A stretch of DNA of 64,000 nucleotides from an uncultured Lachnospiraceae bacterium (GCA_944384295.1 CALWSU010000007.1:1-64000); one strand, 5' to 3'. Positions 45,641 to 55,805 are shown, numbered from the stretch's first letter. A program made the numbers and translations. The notes: generated by a model not told the origin, from the letters alone.

Positions 45641-46987
45641 ATGCAAGAAAAAAGCTTAGTAGAAGGTAGTATTTTAAAATCTTTGATTTCTTTTGCATTT
45701 CCTGTATTACTTGCACTGTTTTTACAAGCAATGTATGGGGCAGCAGATTTGATTATTGTTGGCAAATTTGCAGGTACTTATGAACAATCCGGTGTTGCAT
45801 CGGGCAGCCAGTTATTTAATATGATTACTATGGTAATTACAGGCTTGACTATGGGTGTCACTGTTTTTGTGGGAAATGCCATCGGTGCACAGAAAAAAGA
45901 GAAAGCAGGGCAAGGAATTGGTACAGGTATTATGATATTTACGCTTGTCGCAATTTGCATTAGTTTATTGGTAATACCATGTAGTGATTTTTTAGCAAAC
46001 AGTATGCATGCACCAATTGAGGCTTTTGCACAAACAAGCGCATATATTCGTATTTGTGGTATTGGTACAATATTTATTGTGGCATATAATGTAATTGGAG
46101 CTATTTTTCGTGGCATTGGAGATTCCAAAACACCTTTGTTCACGGTTGCTATTGCTTGCGTTATCAATATCATTGCTGATATTGTATTGGTTGCTGGATT
46201 TGGATTAGGAGCGGCAGGTGCTGCAATTGCAACTGTTTGTGCACAAGCGGCAAGCGTAATCGTTTCTCTTTACTTTATTTGCAAAAAAGATTTGCCTTTT
46301 ACATTTTCCAAACACGATATTCGATTGCATAAACAACATACAAAACAAATTCTCAAAATTGGGATTCCAATCGCGTTACAGGAATTGTTGGTCCAATTTT
46401 CTTTCTTATTCATACAAGTAATTGTCAATCAAATGGGTGTCACAGAATCAGCAGCGGTGGGCGTTTCCGAAAAAGTTTGTGTGTTTTTGATGTTGGTCGC
46501 ATCTGCATATATGCAGTCTATTTCAGCTTTTGTAGCACAAAATAATGGCGCAGGTTTGTATCATCGTTCTCAAAAAGCATTGGTTTATGGTATACAAACG
46601 GCATTATTGGCAGGTATGATTATGGGTACATTTGCTTTCTTTGGTGGCTCTTTGCTTTCTAGTATATTTTCCAACGAGCCAACAGTCATGATTGCCGCCC
46701 ATGAATATTTGAAAGCATATGCCATAGATTGTATTTTTACTGCGATTTTATTTTGCTTTATTGGATATTTCAATGGTTGTGGACAAACGCTGTTTGTGAT
46801 GCTGCAAGGCATTATTGGTGCATTTTGTATTCGTATTCCTGTTGTATATATGATGAGTCAAATAGATGGAGCGACTTTATTTCATATTGGACTTGGTACC
46901 CCTGCTTCCTCTATGGTACAAATTTTACTTTGTTGTTGTGCTTATTTTCGGTATCAAAAAAATCATTCACATACTAAAAATATGTAA
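45641..46987 (+). CDS. MATE-family multidrug efflux transporter
   Basis: A 448-residue membrane protein with twelve helices in two six-helix halves. The start (VEGSILKSLISFAFPVLLALFLQ in two parts) and AADLIIVGKFAG, GAIFRGIGDSKTPL and the C-terminal GYFNGCGQT are MATE hallmarks of the NorM/DinF-type branch. Cation-driven export of drugs or metabolites is the family role. The ATG at 45641 has AAGAAAGGA upstream. Expression appears to be set by the leader peptide and terminator described just upstream. Confidence 0.9.
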   Translation: MQEKSLVEGSILKSLISFAFPVLLALFLQAMYGAADLIIVGKFAGTYEQSGVASGSQLFNMITMVITGLTMGVTVFVGNAIGAQKKEKAGQGIGTGIMIFTLVAICISLLVIPCSDFLANSMHAPIEAFAQTSAYIRICGIGTIFIVAYNVIGAIFRGIGDSKTPLFTVAIACVINIIADIVLVAGFGLGAAGAAIATVCAQAASVIVSLYFICKKDLPFTFSKHDIRLHKQHTKQILKIGIPIALQELLVQFSFLFIQVIVNQMGVTESAAVGVSEKVCVFLMLVASAYMQSISAFVAQNNGAGLYHRSQKALVYGIQTALLAGMIMGTFAFFGGSLLSSIFSNEPTVMIAAHEYLKAYAIDCIFTAILFCFIGYFNGCGQTLFVMLQGIIGAFCIRIPVVYMMSQIDGATLFHIGLGTPASSMVQILLCCCAYFRYQKNHSHTKNM

Positions 46988-46990
46988 TGT

Positions 46991-47030
46991 ACTGCCCTCC
47001 CAATCAAAATATGTGGAGGGCAGTTGTTTA
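46991..47030 (+). terminator. weak terminator after the MATE gene
   Basis: A perfect 10-bp GC-rich stem (46991-47000 with 47015-47024) followed by a short T-rich stretch. Confidence 0.6.
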
Positions 47031-47093
47031 TAATATTTGTTTATTATTTTGTATGATATACTATCGCACCATTCATTGATAAAATAGCATACA

Positions 47094-47444
47094 TTATTTT
47101 GCGAGATTTAATTCAAATCGCTCAAAAAATCCAATCCACTCTCCTTGGTTATTGCGCACACCTTGCATATAGATTCTTTGATTGCGCGTATTGACACCAA
47201 TAAAAACCTCTTTTCCATTTTGCTGGATTCCTTCATATGCAGATTTTATCCGTTTGACTGCATGTTCTGTTTGATGGCAATCAAAAATACTTTTACCAAT
47301 TAAATCGTGATACCCTCTTTCTGTATAGTAGTGATATTTTGCGTATTGATTCATGTATCGTATGATATAATCATTATCCACAAATACAATGGGATATGGA
47401 TATGCATTTAAAATACCAGATAAAATATCTAATTCTTGTAACAT
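47094..47444 (-). CDS. single-domain PAS protein
   Basis: A 116-residue protein consisting of one PAS fold: YPYPIVFVDNDYIIRYMNQYA at the start, LIGKSIFDCHQTE in the middle and a C-terminal EWIGFFERFEL strand. The FDCH motif is shared with PAS domains that bind small ligands or haem. There is no kinase, nucleotide cyclase or output domain, so it must act on a partner protein or store a ligand. GAGG precedes the ATG at 47444. It is isolated from its neighbours. Confidence 0.75.
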   Translation of the reverse strand: MLQELDILSGILNAYPYPIVFVDNDYIIRYMNQYAKYHYYTERGYHDLIGKSIFDCHQTEHAVKRIKSAYEGIQQNGKEVFIGVNTRNQRIYMQGVRNNQGEWIGFFERFELNLAK

Positions 47445-47583
47445 AATATGACCTCCTCATTTGTATTTATTTGCTATCTATTATTATATTTACATATCAG
47501 TATAACAAATCTTTGTTTTTCGAGCAATTTCAATTTTGGGAGTCTATGTGATTTTGATGAATGTGAGAAATTTGAATAAAAAA

Positions 47584-47633
47584 AATAAGGTCCAATCAAA
47601 AGTATAATTTTTACTTTTCTATTGGACCTTATT
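47584..47633 (-). terminator. terminator of the pflA-pflB operon
   Basis: A perfect 13-bp stem (47584-47596 with 47621-47633) with an inner AAAAGTA/TACTTTT helix, followed on the minus strand by a run of T residues. The rest of the gap 47445-47688 holds no gene. Confidence 0.9.
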
Positions 47634-47688
47634 GTATATTGTTTTTAGAAAAAGCGAGTTGTATATAATTCTACCACATAACAACTTT

Positions 47689-49920
47689 TTATATTGCTTG
47701 GTGGAAGGTACGCATAATCACTTCTTGCTGTTGTTCTTTCGACAAACGATTGAAATTCACAGCATAACCAGATACACGAATCGTCAAAGTCGGATAATTT
47801 TCAGGATGTTCCATTGCATCTATTAAAATATCACGGTTCATCACGTTCACATTCAAATGATGCGCACCTTGTATAAAATATCCATTTAAGATTTGTACCA
47901 GATTTGCAACCCTTTGCGCTTGGTCTTTTCCTAATGCATCTGGTACAATGGAAAATGTATTTGATACACCATCTTGGCAAATATTGCGATATGGAATTTT
48001 TGCAACTGAGTTCAAAGATGCCAATGCACCATTGATATCTCGTCCATGCATAGGATTTGCACCAGGTGCCAGAGGTTCTCCATGTTTTCTACCATCTGGT
48101 GTAGTCCCAGTTTTTTTGCCATACATAACATTGCTGGTAATTGTCAAAGCAGACAATGTGTGTTTTGCATTACGATAAATGGGATGTTTTTTCAAAGCAT
48201 CTGAAAAATAGGTTGCCACTTCCACCGCCAAATCATCTACACGGTCATCGTCATTTCCATATTTCGGGAAATCTCCTTCGACTTTGAAATCAACCGCCAC
48301 ACCATTTTCGTCACGGATTGGGGTTACTTTTGCGTATTTGATTGCAGATAAAGAATCTGCAACAACAGAAATTCCTGCCATACCAAACGCAGTCAAACGT
48401 TCCACGTTTGCATCGTGTAATGCCATTTGACTGGCTTCATACGCGTATTTGTCATGCATATAATGAATGATATTGATGGTATCTACATATAATTCTGCAA
48501 CGTAATCCAAAACTTGTTTATAACGTGCTACAACTTCTTCATAATCCAAAGTATCTCCCTGCAAAGGTGCAATATTGGGTACCACAGATACTTTTTGCAA
48601 TTCATCTACTCCACCATTGATGGCTAACAATAAAGATTTTGCCAAATTGGCTCTTGCACCAAAGAACTGCATCTGTTTTCCAACACGCATTGCAGACACA
48701 CAGCAAGAAATTGCATAATCATCTCCATAAATAGGACGCATCACATCATCATTTTCATATTGAATGGAATCTGTTTCAATACTCATTTTCGCACAATATT
48801 CTTGGAAAGCCTTCGGCAAATCGCGGCTCCATAAAACAGTCATATTTGGTTCTGGTGCAGTACCTAAATTGGTCAATGTATGCAAATAACGGAAAGAATT
48901 TTTTGTAACCAAGGGTTTTCCGTTAATTCCTACTCCGCCAATTGCCTCTGTAATCCATGTTGGATCACCACCAAATAATTCATTGTATTCTGGAGTTCTT
49001 AGATGACGTACCAAACGCAATTTAATAATAAATTGGTCGATTAACTCTTGTGCTTCTTTCTCGGTTAAAATACCATTTTTCAAATCTCTTTCGATATAAA
49101 TATCTAAAAATGTGGAAGTTCTGCCTAATGAAATCGCTGCACCATTATTTTCTTTCACACCTGCTAAATATGCAAGATATAAAAATTGCACTGCCTCTTT
49201 TGCATTGGTTGCGGGTTGGCTAATGTCCACATCATAGCGCAATGCCATTGCTTTCATTTCTTCTAAAGCACGAATCTGCATACGCAATTCTTCGCGTAAA
49301 CGGATTCTTTCATCTGTCATCGGTCCATCTAATACATCCAATTCTCTTTCTTTATCCTGTATCAAGAAATCTACACCATACAAAGGTACACGTCTATAAT
49401 CTCCTATGACACGACCACGACCATATGCATCTGGCAAACCAGTCAAAAGTCCTACATGTCTTGCTATTTTCGTTCTTTTTGGATATGCATCAAAAACGCC
49501 CTCATTATGTGTTTTGCGATATGCGTGGAAATCCTTTTCAATTTGTGGATTCAATTGATAACCATATTGATCCAAAGCACTTTTTGCCATTTTCAAACCG
49601 CCATATAAATTGACAATTCGTTTCAAGGGCGCATCGGTCTGTAAACCAACAATGACTTCGTTCTCACGATCAATATAACCGGGTTCAAATTGGTTGATAC
49701 CAGAAATGATATTTGTTTCCACATCTAGGATACCCTTTTTCATTTCTTCTACAATCAAGGAATGACATTTATCCCAAACTTTTTTGGTGCGTTCTGTCAC
49801 ACCTTCTAAAAAGCTTTCATTCCCTTCATAACATGTATAATTTTTTTGAATAAAACTTCTTACATCAATTTCCTGTGTCCATTTGCCTTCCTGAAATCCT
49901 TGCCATGCCATCTGCTGCAT
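47689..49920 (-). CDS. pflB: pyruvate formate-lyase (formate C-acetyltransferase)
   Basis: Splits pyruvate with CoA into acetyl-CoA and formate by a glycyl radical. The adjacent thiyl cysteines Cys406-Cys407 lie in [13 protein letters not shown], and the radical glycine Gly718 in [10 protein letters not shown], at the expected spacing. 743 residues is the normal PFL length. The ATG at 49920 has a ribosome site in GAAAGGA. It follows pflA by 21 bases, so its transcription is expected to be controlled by the ZTP riboswitch upstream of pflA. Confidence 0.97.
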   Translation of the reverse strand: MQQMAWQGFQEGKWTQEIDVRSFIQKNYTCYEGNESFLEGVTERTKKVWDKCHSLIVEEMKKGILDVETNIISGINQFEPGYIDRENEVIVGLQTDAPLKRIVNLYGGLKMAKSALDQYGYQLNPQIEKDFHAYRKTHNEGVFDAYPKRTKIARHVGLLTGLPDAYGRGRVIGDYRRVPLYGVDFLIQDKERELDVLDGPMTDERIRLREELRMQIRALEEMKAMALRYDVDISQPATNAKEAVQFLYLAYLAGVKENNGAAISLGRTSTFLDIYIERDLKNGILTEKEAQELIDQFIIKLRLVRHLRTPEYNELFGGDPTWITEAIGGVGINGKPLVTKNSFRYLHTLTNLGTAPEPNMTVLWSRDLPKAFQEYCAKMSIETDSIQYENDDVMRPIYGDDYAISCCVSAMRVGKQMQFFGARANLAKSLLLAINGGVDELQKVSVVPNIAPLQGDTLDYEEVVARYKQVLDYVAELYVDTINIIHYMHDKYAYEASQMALHDANVERLTAFGMAGISVVADSLSAIKYAKVTPIRDENGVAVDFKVEGDFPKYGNDDDRVDDLAVEVATYFSDALKKHPIYRNAKHTLSALTITSNVMYGKKTGTTPDGRKHGEPLAPGANPMHGRDINGALASLNSVAKIPYRNICQDGVSNTFSIVPDALGKDQAQRVANLVQILNGYFIQGAHHLNVNVMNRDILIDAMEHPENYPTLTIRVSGYAVNFNRLSKEQQQEVIMRTFHQAI

Positions 49921-49941
49921 TTGTATACATCCTTTCTACAT

Positions 49942-50658
49942 TTATGCGAAATTCATATTGTCGATTACCAATTGTAATTGTGCAACGGTTTCTTTTGCCA
50001 TAGATGGAATCTGTTCCAATGTATAAGGAATACCCATCACATGATATTTTTCCACACCTAAAGTATGATATGGAAGCAATTCTATTTTTTGTACATTTTT
50101 GATTGGTTTGATATATGCGCCCAGCTTCTGTATATGCGCCATACTATCTGTGAGATATGGAACTACAACATGCCGAATCCATAAAGGAATCTCTTTTTTC
50201 TGTACTTCTCTTAAAAAAGTTTCCGGTATAGAGATTTCTCCACCAGTCAAATGATGATATTCTGTTGTATCATAATGCTTGATGTCTAAAATCACAAAAT
50301 CGGTATATTGTAACAGAGTATCATACATACCATTGCCATAACCTGCTGTATCCAAACAAGTAGAAATGCCTTCTTGTTTGCAGGCTCGAAATAATTCCGT
50401 CAAGAAATCAATTTGCAATAATGGTTCTCCACCAGAACAGGTAACACCACCTTGTGTACCATAATATGGTTTATACCGCCTTAGCATTTGCATGACTTCA
50501 TCTACACACATTTCTTTTCCGCCTTCTACATTCCAAGTATCTGGATTGTGGCAATATCTGCATCTTAATTTGCAGCCTTGGAAAAAAAGTACTGTGCGGA
50601 TTCCAGGACCATCTACAAGACCCATTGACTCAACGGAATGGATTTTCCCTTTTTGCAT
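49942..50658 (-). CDS. pflA: pyruvate formate-lyase activating enzyme
   Basis: Radical SAM enzyme that installs the glycyl radical on PflB. The cluster motif is in FFQGCKLRCRYCHNPDTW, followed by TCSGGEPLLQ. It has 238 residues and no ferredoxin insert, unlike the activase at 7576-8472, so each glycyl radical enzyme has its own activase. GAGGTGA lies before the ATG at 50658. Unusually, it is the first gene of the operon and lies upstream of pflB. Confidence 0.96.
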   Translation of the reverse strand: MQKGKIHSVESMGLVDGPGIRTVLFFQGCKLRCRYCHNPDTWNVEGGKEMCVDEVMQMLRRYKPYYGTQGGVTCSGGEPLLQIDFLTELFRACKQEGISTCLDTAGYGNGMYDTLLQYTDFVILDIKHYDTTEYHHLTGGEISIPETFLREVQKKEIPLWIRHVVVPYLTDSMAHIQKLGAYIKPIKNVQKIELLPYHTLGVEKYHVMGIPYTLEQIPSMAKETVAQLQLVIDNMNFA

Positions 50659-50691
50659 ATAATCACCTCTTTCTATCCAATTTTTTGAAAT

Positions 50692-50797
50692 AGAAAAAGC
50701 CGCACGTCCAGGCTTTTTCTTGCCCAGACGGTCGGCTTAGTTTACGATTATACTTCATGTGGTTCAATCCACGGTTCCGTCAGTCATATAATCTATG
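50692..50797 (-). promoter_or_regulatory. ZTP (pfl) riboswitch with terminator
   Basis: On the minus strand the leader has a P1 helix (GATTATA with TATAATC) around GACTGACGGAA, then the hallmark 3' motif CCGTCTGGGCA. The ACGG and CCGT segments can form the known pseudoknot. The CCGTC segment also forms the left arm of a long stem (about 50698-50738, nine pairs plus an outer six-pair helix) followed by a T tract. ZTP or ZMP, which signal 10-formyl-tetrahydrofolate shortage, would prevent the terminator and turn on the pfl genes. Confidence 0.9.
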
Positions 50798-50802
50798 GGT
50801 CG

Positions 50803-50831
50803 ATTCTATCATGTGCGATACATTTTGTCAA
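50803..50831 (-). promoter_or_regulatory. promoter of the pflA-pflB operon
   Basis: On the minus strand TTGACA (50831-50826) and TAGAAT (50808-50803) are exactly 17 bases apart, and the riboswitch begins right after. Confidence 0.8.
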
Positions 50832-50917
50832 TCCCATTTTTTTGAAAAACAGCACAAAATGTTGTGCATATTTTATTTTCTTGTACTAAACATTGTATTG
50901 CTGTAAAACACCATCAA

Positions 50918-52387
50918 TTATGCAAACGGATTTTCTGTAGGATATGGCAAAGATTTTGGTTGATTATACGCAATATCTGTTACACCCAAATATTTGAATA
51001 CTTCAAATAATGCTTTTCCATGATGTCCAAATGTCACTGCGCCATGATGTGGATATTGTTTTTCAATCAATACATGACGATAGAAACGATTCATTTCTGG
51101 AATTGCAAATACCCCAATAGAGCCGAAAGAACCTGTTGGTACATCTAATACTTCACCTTGTGCAACATAAGCACGCAATTGTGTAGAAGCGGTTGTTTGC
51201 AGACGGAAGAATGTAATATCCCCTGCTTTGATATCCCCTTCCATAGTACCTCTGGTAATATCTGGTTCTCCATCTGGTTCCAAAGAACGTTTCATAATCA
51301 ATTGATAACCCATATGTGGATTGCACAGCAAACTAGAACATGTATTACCGCAGTGGAAGCCCATAAATGTTTCATTCAAACGATAAGGGCTTTTTCCTTT
51401 GATTTTTTCATCATACAATTGAGCTGGTACAGAGTTATTAATATCCAATAATGTAACAGGCGCATTGGATACACACAAGCCAATATATTCACTCAAAGCA
51501 CCATAAATATCAACTTCACAGGAAATTGGAATCCCTCTGCCGGTGAAACGAGAATTTACATAACAAGGCACAAAACCAAATTCTGTCTGGAATGCAGGCC
51601 AACATTTATTTGCAAATGCGGCATATTTGGAGCAACCAAGATTATCTTTCATCCAGTCTTCTAATGTCAATTCATATTGTGCCAATCTAGGTAAAACGCC
51701 AGCATATGGATTTTCTGCACCCAATTCCGCACCCATTTCTTCCACTTTGGCAGGAATACGAGGGTCATATTTATGTTGATTGAATGCTACCAATAAATCA
51801 AGTTCTGAATGTTCTTCTACTGCAACACCCAAATCATACAATGCTTTGATAGGTGCATTACATGCCAAGAAATCGTTTGGACGGGGACCAAATGCAAAAA
51901 TTTTCAATCCTTTCAAACCAACTAATGCCGTTGCGATAGGCACAAATTCTTTGATTTGCTGTGCAACTTCTTCTGCGGTTCCACAAGGATATTCTGGAAT
52001 ATAAACACGTTTTCCTCTTAAACCTAAATTATACGATGCATTCAACATACCGCAATATGCATCGCCACGACCATTCATCAAGTCGCCGTCGCCTTCTGCT
52101 GCGCTAGTATACATAATAGGACCATCAAACATATCTGCAATCATTGTTTCAGGTGTTTCTGGACCAAAGTTCCCTAAAAATACACATAATGCATTTACAC
52201 CAGCAGCTTTTACATCTTCTACCGCTTTTTGTGCGTCTAATTCTGTTTCTACACAAATTGGACATTCATATAAATCAGCACCATATGCCTTTACAACATT
52301 ACCACGACGCATTTCTGATAAAGAAATGGGGAAACAGTTACGACTTACAGAAATAATACCCATTTTAATTACAGGAATATTTTGCAT
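50918..52387 (-). CDS. L-fucose/L-arabinose isomerase-family protein
   Basis: A 489-residue sugar isomerase of the FucI/AraA superfamily, with Mn-dependent aldose-ketose isomerisation as the family activity. The N-terminal Rossmann-like domain (GIISVSRNCFPIS, CVFLGNFGPE) and the catalytic part (AFANKCWPAFQTEFGFVPC, EVDIYGALSEY, FHCGNTCSSLL) are visible. GAGAGG before the ATG at 52387 sets the start; the open frame runs 19 codons further. It is last in an operon with xylulokinase and a ChvE-type uptake system. No xylA is present, so it may supply the ketose to XylB. Substrate not known. Confidence 0.8.
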   Translation of the reverse strand: MQNIPVIKMGIISVSRNCFPISLSEMRRGNVVKAYGADLYECPICVETELDAQKAVEDVKAAGVNALCVFLGNFGPETPETMIADMFDGPIMYTSAAEGDGDLMNGRGDAYCGMLNASYNLGLRGKRVYIPEYPCGTAEEVAQQIKEFVPIATALVGLKGLKIFAFGPRPNDFLACNAPIKALYDLGVAVEEHSELDLLVAFNQHKYDPRIPAKVEEMGAELGAENPYAGVLPRLAQYELTLEDWMKDNLGCSKYAAFANKCWPAFQTEFGFVPCYVNSRFTGRGIPISCEVDIYGALSEYIGLCVSNAPVTLLDINNSVPAQLYDEKIKGKSPYRLNETFMGFHCGNTCSSLLCNPHMGYQLIMKRSLEPDGEPDITRGTMEGDIKAGDITFFRLQTTASTQLRAYVAQGEVLDVPTGSFGSIGVFAIPEMNRFYRHVLIEKQYPHHGAVTFGHHGKALFEVFKYLGVTDIAYNQPKSLPYPTENPFA

Positions 52388-52409
52388 ATCATTTACCTCT
52401 CTTTCACAT

Positions 52410-53048
52410 TCAAATATCTTTTGCAATATCAATATTTTCGCCATCTAATCCAACAAATGCACCAGCTTGTGCCTCTGTTGCTTCGGTATGTGCAATCAAC
52501 CATTTATTTTTTGCCCAAAGCAAATGGTCCTCTGCATACAAAGGATTATTGTCTGGTTTCTCCGTATTTGTACCTTTTGGCAACACAACAGCCACACGGA
52601 ACCCAGCACCACTTTTTGCATCGCATGGTGCATAATGCAAGGTAGTTGCATACACTTCGACCGCTGTACCAGCTGGAACATGAAAGGCACGAATGGTTTC
52701 GGTATTCAGATGGTATTGTTTGTCTAAATCCGTTTGTTTTCCCAATAATAAAATCATATCTTCACATGGAATGTTGATTTCACTATCACGATGATATTCC
52801 AAACAATTTAATTTTGTATTTGTACCATTACAAAACCCAATCTGAATCGGCATACCACCATATACATGATTTTCTAATTCTGCTTTTGCTGGTGTTTGTT
52901 CTAAAGTCTTTTCACTTGGTACATAAATCACGCCGTCATCTGGTTTTTCCGTATGAGATAATGCATCAAGCAATTCCGTGATATGCAAACCATCAATCAC
53001 TTTACCATACTGCTGGAAAGACGCGTCCAATACAGATTCTATTTTCAT
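52410..53048 (-). CDS. DUF4867-family protein
   Basis: A 212-residue soluble protein with a double-stranded beta-helix look: NCLEYHRDSEINIPCEDMILLLG resembles a cupin strand set, and FHVPAGTAVEVYATTLHYAPC a second set. The FGNG-type loop GFCNGTNTKLN precedes them. DUF4867 proteins are repeatedly found with sugar isomerases and kinases, and are presumed sugar-processing enzymes such as epimerases or mutarotases (inference). AAGGTGAA precedes the start. It lies between xylB and the isomerase gene, with tight spacing. Confidence 0.75.
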   Translation of the reverse strand: MKIESVLDASFQQYGKVIDGLHITELLDALSHTEKPDDGVIYVPSEKTLEQTPAKAELENHVYGGMPIQIGFCNGTNTKLNCLEYHRDSEINIPCEDMILLLGKQTDLDKQYHLNTETIRAFHVPAGTAVEVYATTLHYAPCDAKSGAGFRVAVVLPKGTNTEKPDNNPLYAEDHLLWAKNKWLIAHTEATEAQAGAFVGLDGENIDIAKDI

Positions 53049-53063
53049 ATATTCACCTTCTCT

Positions 53064-54590
53064 TTAAAATTGCGCTAACTTATGATAACTGTCTTTTAAG
53101 GCAGGATATAAGCCGCGATAAATTTCGTAAAATTTATGATATTCTGCAACATGAGAATCAATTGGATTTTGTGGTGCATTGACACCAATTATTTGTCTGC
53201 AGGCTTCTGGCACAGATGGATATATACCGGCACCAACACCAGCCAATATAGCAACGCCTAGAGCAGGACCTTCTTTGCTAATGGTAGTTGCCACTGGACA
53301 GCCCAAAATATCTGCCATCATTTGACGCCAAAAAGCGGAAGACCCGCCACCACCACAGGCTAAAATGACATCTGATTTTACGCCCATTCCTTTCAAAATT
53401 TCTGCGCAGTCACGCAAGCTGAATGTAACACCTTCCATCACTGCACGCACTAAGTCATATCTTGTATGCATACCAGACAGACCTACAAAAGCACCACGAC
53501 AATCTGGGTCTAAATGTGGCGTTCTTTCACCCATCAAGTAAGGCAGATAAATCAAACGGTTGGAACCAATTGGCGTTTTTGCTGCTTCTGCTGTCATCAA
53601 ATCGTAAGGGTCTACACCTTGTTTCTCTGCTTCTGCTTTGTCTGCGTCACAGAAATTATCACGATACCATTTTAAGGATTGACCTGCTGCCAATGTAACG
53701 CCCATCACATGCCATGCACCAGGAACCGCGCAACAGAATGTATGTACTCTCCCTTCTGGGTCAATGGAGAGATGGTCAGTATGTGCAAATACAACACCAG
53801 AAGTTCCGATGGTTGCAAAGGCTTTGCCATCTTCTACAACACCAGTTCCAACAGCGGCAGCTGCATTATCTCCAGCACCACCAACGACAATGGTACCTTC
53901 TTTTAAGCCAGTCAAAGTAGCTGCTTCGGCAGTAATGGTTCCAGTTACTTCCGGGCTTTCATATACGGTTGCTAACAATTCTGGGGCAATTTCTAATTTT
54001 TCTAAAACCTCTGTAGACCAGCAACGTTTTGGAACATCTAAAAGTCCCATGCCTGATGCGTCTGAAACTTCGGTTGCAAATACATTACATAATTTATAAC
54101 GTATGTAATCTTTCGCAAGCAAAATATGACGTGTTTTTGCATATATTTCTGGTTCATGTTTGCGTACCCATAATATTTTGCTTGCTGTAAATCCAGTTAA
54201 AGCAGGATTTGCTGTAATTTCAATATATCTTTGTTTTCCACCCATGCGTGTATGGATTTCTTCACATTCTTCTGCTGTTCTTTGGTCACACCATAATATC
54301 GAAGGACGCAATACCTCTCCTTGTTCATCCAATAACACCAATGAGTGCATTTGTCCAGACAAACCAATTCCCTTGATTTGTGCAGCATCAATTTTGCTAT
54401 TTTGCAATACTGCGCGGATTCCGTCACAGACGGCATGCCACCAATCTGTTGGGTCTTGTTCTGCCCACCCATTTTTGGGCTGTGACATAGGATATTCTCC
54501 TGTATAAGAGGCAATTGCACGTCCGTCTGTATCAAATAATACAGTTTTTGTGCCAGAAGTCCCAATATCTATCCCAAGCAAATAATTCAT
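53064..54590 (-). CDS. xylB: xylulokinase
   Basis: FGGY-family kinase making xylulose 5-phosphate from xylulose. The N-terminal LLGIDIGTSGTKTVLFD and the GLSGQMHSLVLLD motif that follows, GTSGVVFAHTD, and the C-terminal ACGGGGSSAFWRQMMADI signature are typical of XylB. 508 residues is normal. It follows the permease gene by 25 bases and precedes the DUF4867 gene, so it is in the same transcript. Confidence 0.93.
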   Translation of the reverse strand: MNYLLGIDIGTSGTKTVLFDTDGRAIASYTGEYPMSQPKNGWAEQDPTDWWHAVCDGIRAVLQNSKIDAAQIKGIGLSGQMHSLVLLDEQGEVLRPSILWCDQRTAEECEEIHTRMGGKQRYIEITANPALTGFTASKILWVRKHEPEIYAKTRHILLAKDYIRYKLCNVFATEVSDASGMGLLDVPKRCWSTEVLEKLEIAPELLATVYESPEVTGTITAEAATLTGLKEGTIVVGGAGDNAAAAVGTGVVEDGKAFATIGTSGVVFAHTDHLSIDPEGRVHTFCCAVPGAWHVMGVTLAAGQSLKWYRDNFCDADKAEAEKQGVDPYDLMTAEAAKTPIGSNRLIYLPYLMGERTPHLDPDCRGAFVGLSGMHTRYDLVRAVMEGVTFSLRDCAEILKGMGVKSDVILACGGGGSSAFWRQMMADILGCPVATTISKEGPALGVAILAGVGAGIYPSVPEACRQIIGVNAPQNPIDSHVAEYHKFYEIYRGLYPALKDSYHKLAQF

Positions 54591-54615
54591 CTTTTATCGC
54601 CTCCCTATGATTTTA

Positions 54616-55782
54616 TCAGGATTTTGCACGTTTTTTACTCATAACATCAAATACAACCGCAAATAGTAATACCAAACCTTTGATCATTTTTTGCCAGTTG
54701 GCATCAATCCCCATAATAGACATACCATTATTCAAAATACCCATAAAGATTGCACCAATGACAGCACCGCCGACGGTACCAGTACCGCCGTATGCAGATG
54801 CACCACCAATGAAGCAAGCACCAATCGCATCCATTTCATAGTTGGTACCAGCAGAAGGTGCAGCAGAATTGAAACGCGCTACGCAGACCAAAGCTGCAAC
54901 CGCAGACAAAAATGCCATATTTACATATGCACCAAACATGATATGACGTGTATCAATACCAGAAAGCCGAGTTGCTTTTGCATTGCCGCCCAATGCGTAC
55001 AGGTGACGACCAGGGACAGTGCGTGTTGTTAAATAATCATATACCAATACAACGACTGCCAATAATACCAAAACAATAGGAATCCCTTTGTTTTTCCCTA
55101 ACAAATAACAAACAACCATAATTACTGCACTGATAATTGCTAATTTAGTAATCAACATTGTAGTATTGCCTGTTTCGTAGCCTTTTCTGCGTTTTTTGGC
55201 TTGTGAATACAAAGAGATGGCAAACATTGCGGTGCAACATACCGCACCAATCACCAAAGATACCACCAATACATTGGCAGATTCTCCACTAGGTATGTAA
55301 GATGTAAAATATTTCAAATAGTTGTCAGGATATGGTGAAATGGTTGTACCATTGAGCAATACAGTTGCCAAACCACGCCATACCAACATACCGGATAATG
55401 TTACAAGGAAAGGTGGAATATTCATATACGCAATCCAAAAACCTTGCCAAATACCAATCAATAAACCAACAACCAAGCAAGCCAACATCGCTACATAAAT
55501 ATTGACATGCATATTGACAATCAAAATACCTGAAACTGCACCCACCAGTGCAACAATAGAACCAACAGACAGGTCAATGTTACCACCAGTTAAAATACAT
55601 AACAACATACCAGTTGCCAAAATTACAACGTAACTGTTTTGCATAATCAAGTTCGATACGTTCGTTGGTGCAAACATCGAACCTTTACCACTTGCGGTGA
55701 TCATGATTTGAAACAGTATTGTAACAACAATCAATACAAAAAGCATTGTATTTTTTTTCAATGCTGCTTTGACTTTATCCAT
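54616..55782 (-). CDS. mmsB: ABC sugar permease, multiple-monosaccharide type
   Basis: Inner-membrane permease of the ribose/xylose ABC family. A 388-residue protein with about ten helices; the family motif GGNIDLSVGSIVALVGA, the GNAKATRLSGID loop and AIGACFIGGASAYGGTGTVGGA are conserved. It follows the ATPase gene by 23 bases. With the ATPase and ChvE-type binding protein it forms a complete importer. Confidence 0.92.
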   Translation of the reverse strand: MDKVKAALKKNTMLFVLIVVTILFQIMITASGKGSMFAPTNVSNLIMQNSYVVILATGMLLCILTGGNIDLSVGSIVALVGAVSGILIVNMHVNIYVAMLACLVVGLLIGIWQGFWIAYMNIPPFLVTLSGMLVWRGLATVLLNGTTISPYPDNYLKYFTSYIPSGESANVLVVSLVIGAVCCTAMFAISLYSQAKKRRKGYETGNTTMLITKLAIISAVIMVVCYLLGKNKGIPIVLVLLAVVVLVYDYLTTRTVPGRHLYALGGNAKATRLSGIDTRHIMFGAYVNMAFLSAVAALVCVARFNSAAPSAGTNYEMDAIGACFIGGASAYGGTGTVGGAVIGAIFMGILNNGMSIMGIDANWQKMIKGLVLLFAVVFDVMSKKRAKS

Positions 55783-55805
55783 AACAAACCGCTCCCTCTC
55801 GTTCT

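Noticed and set aside
50918..52387. xylose isomerase (xylA)
   Set aside because: The domain layout and motifs match the FucI/AraA-type isomerases and not the TIM-barrel XylA.
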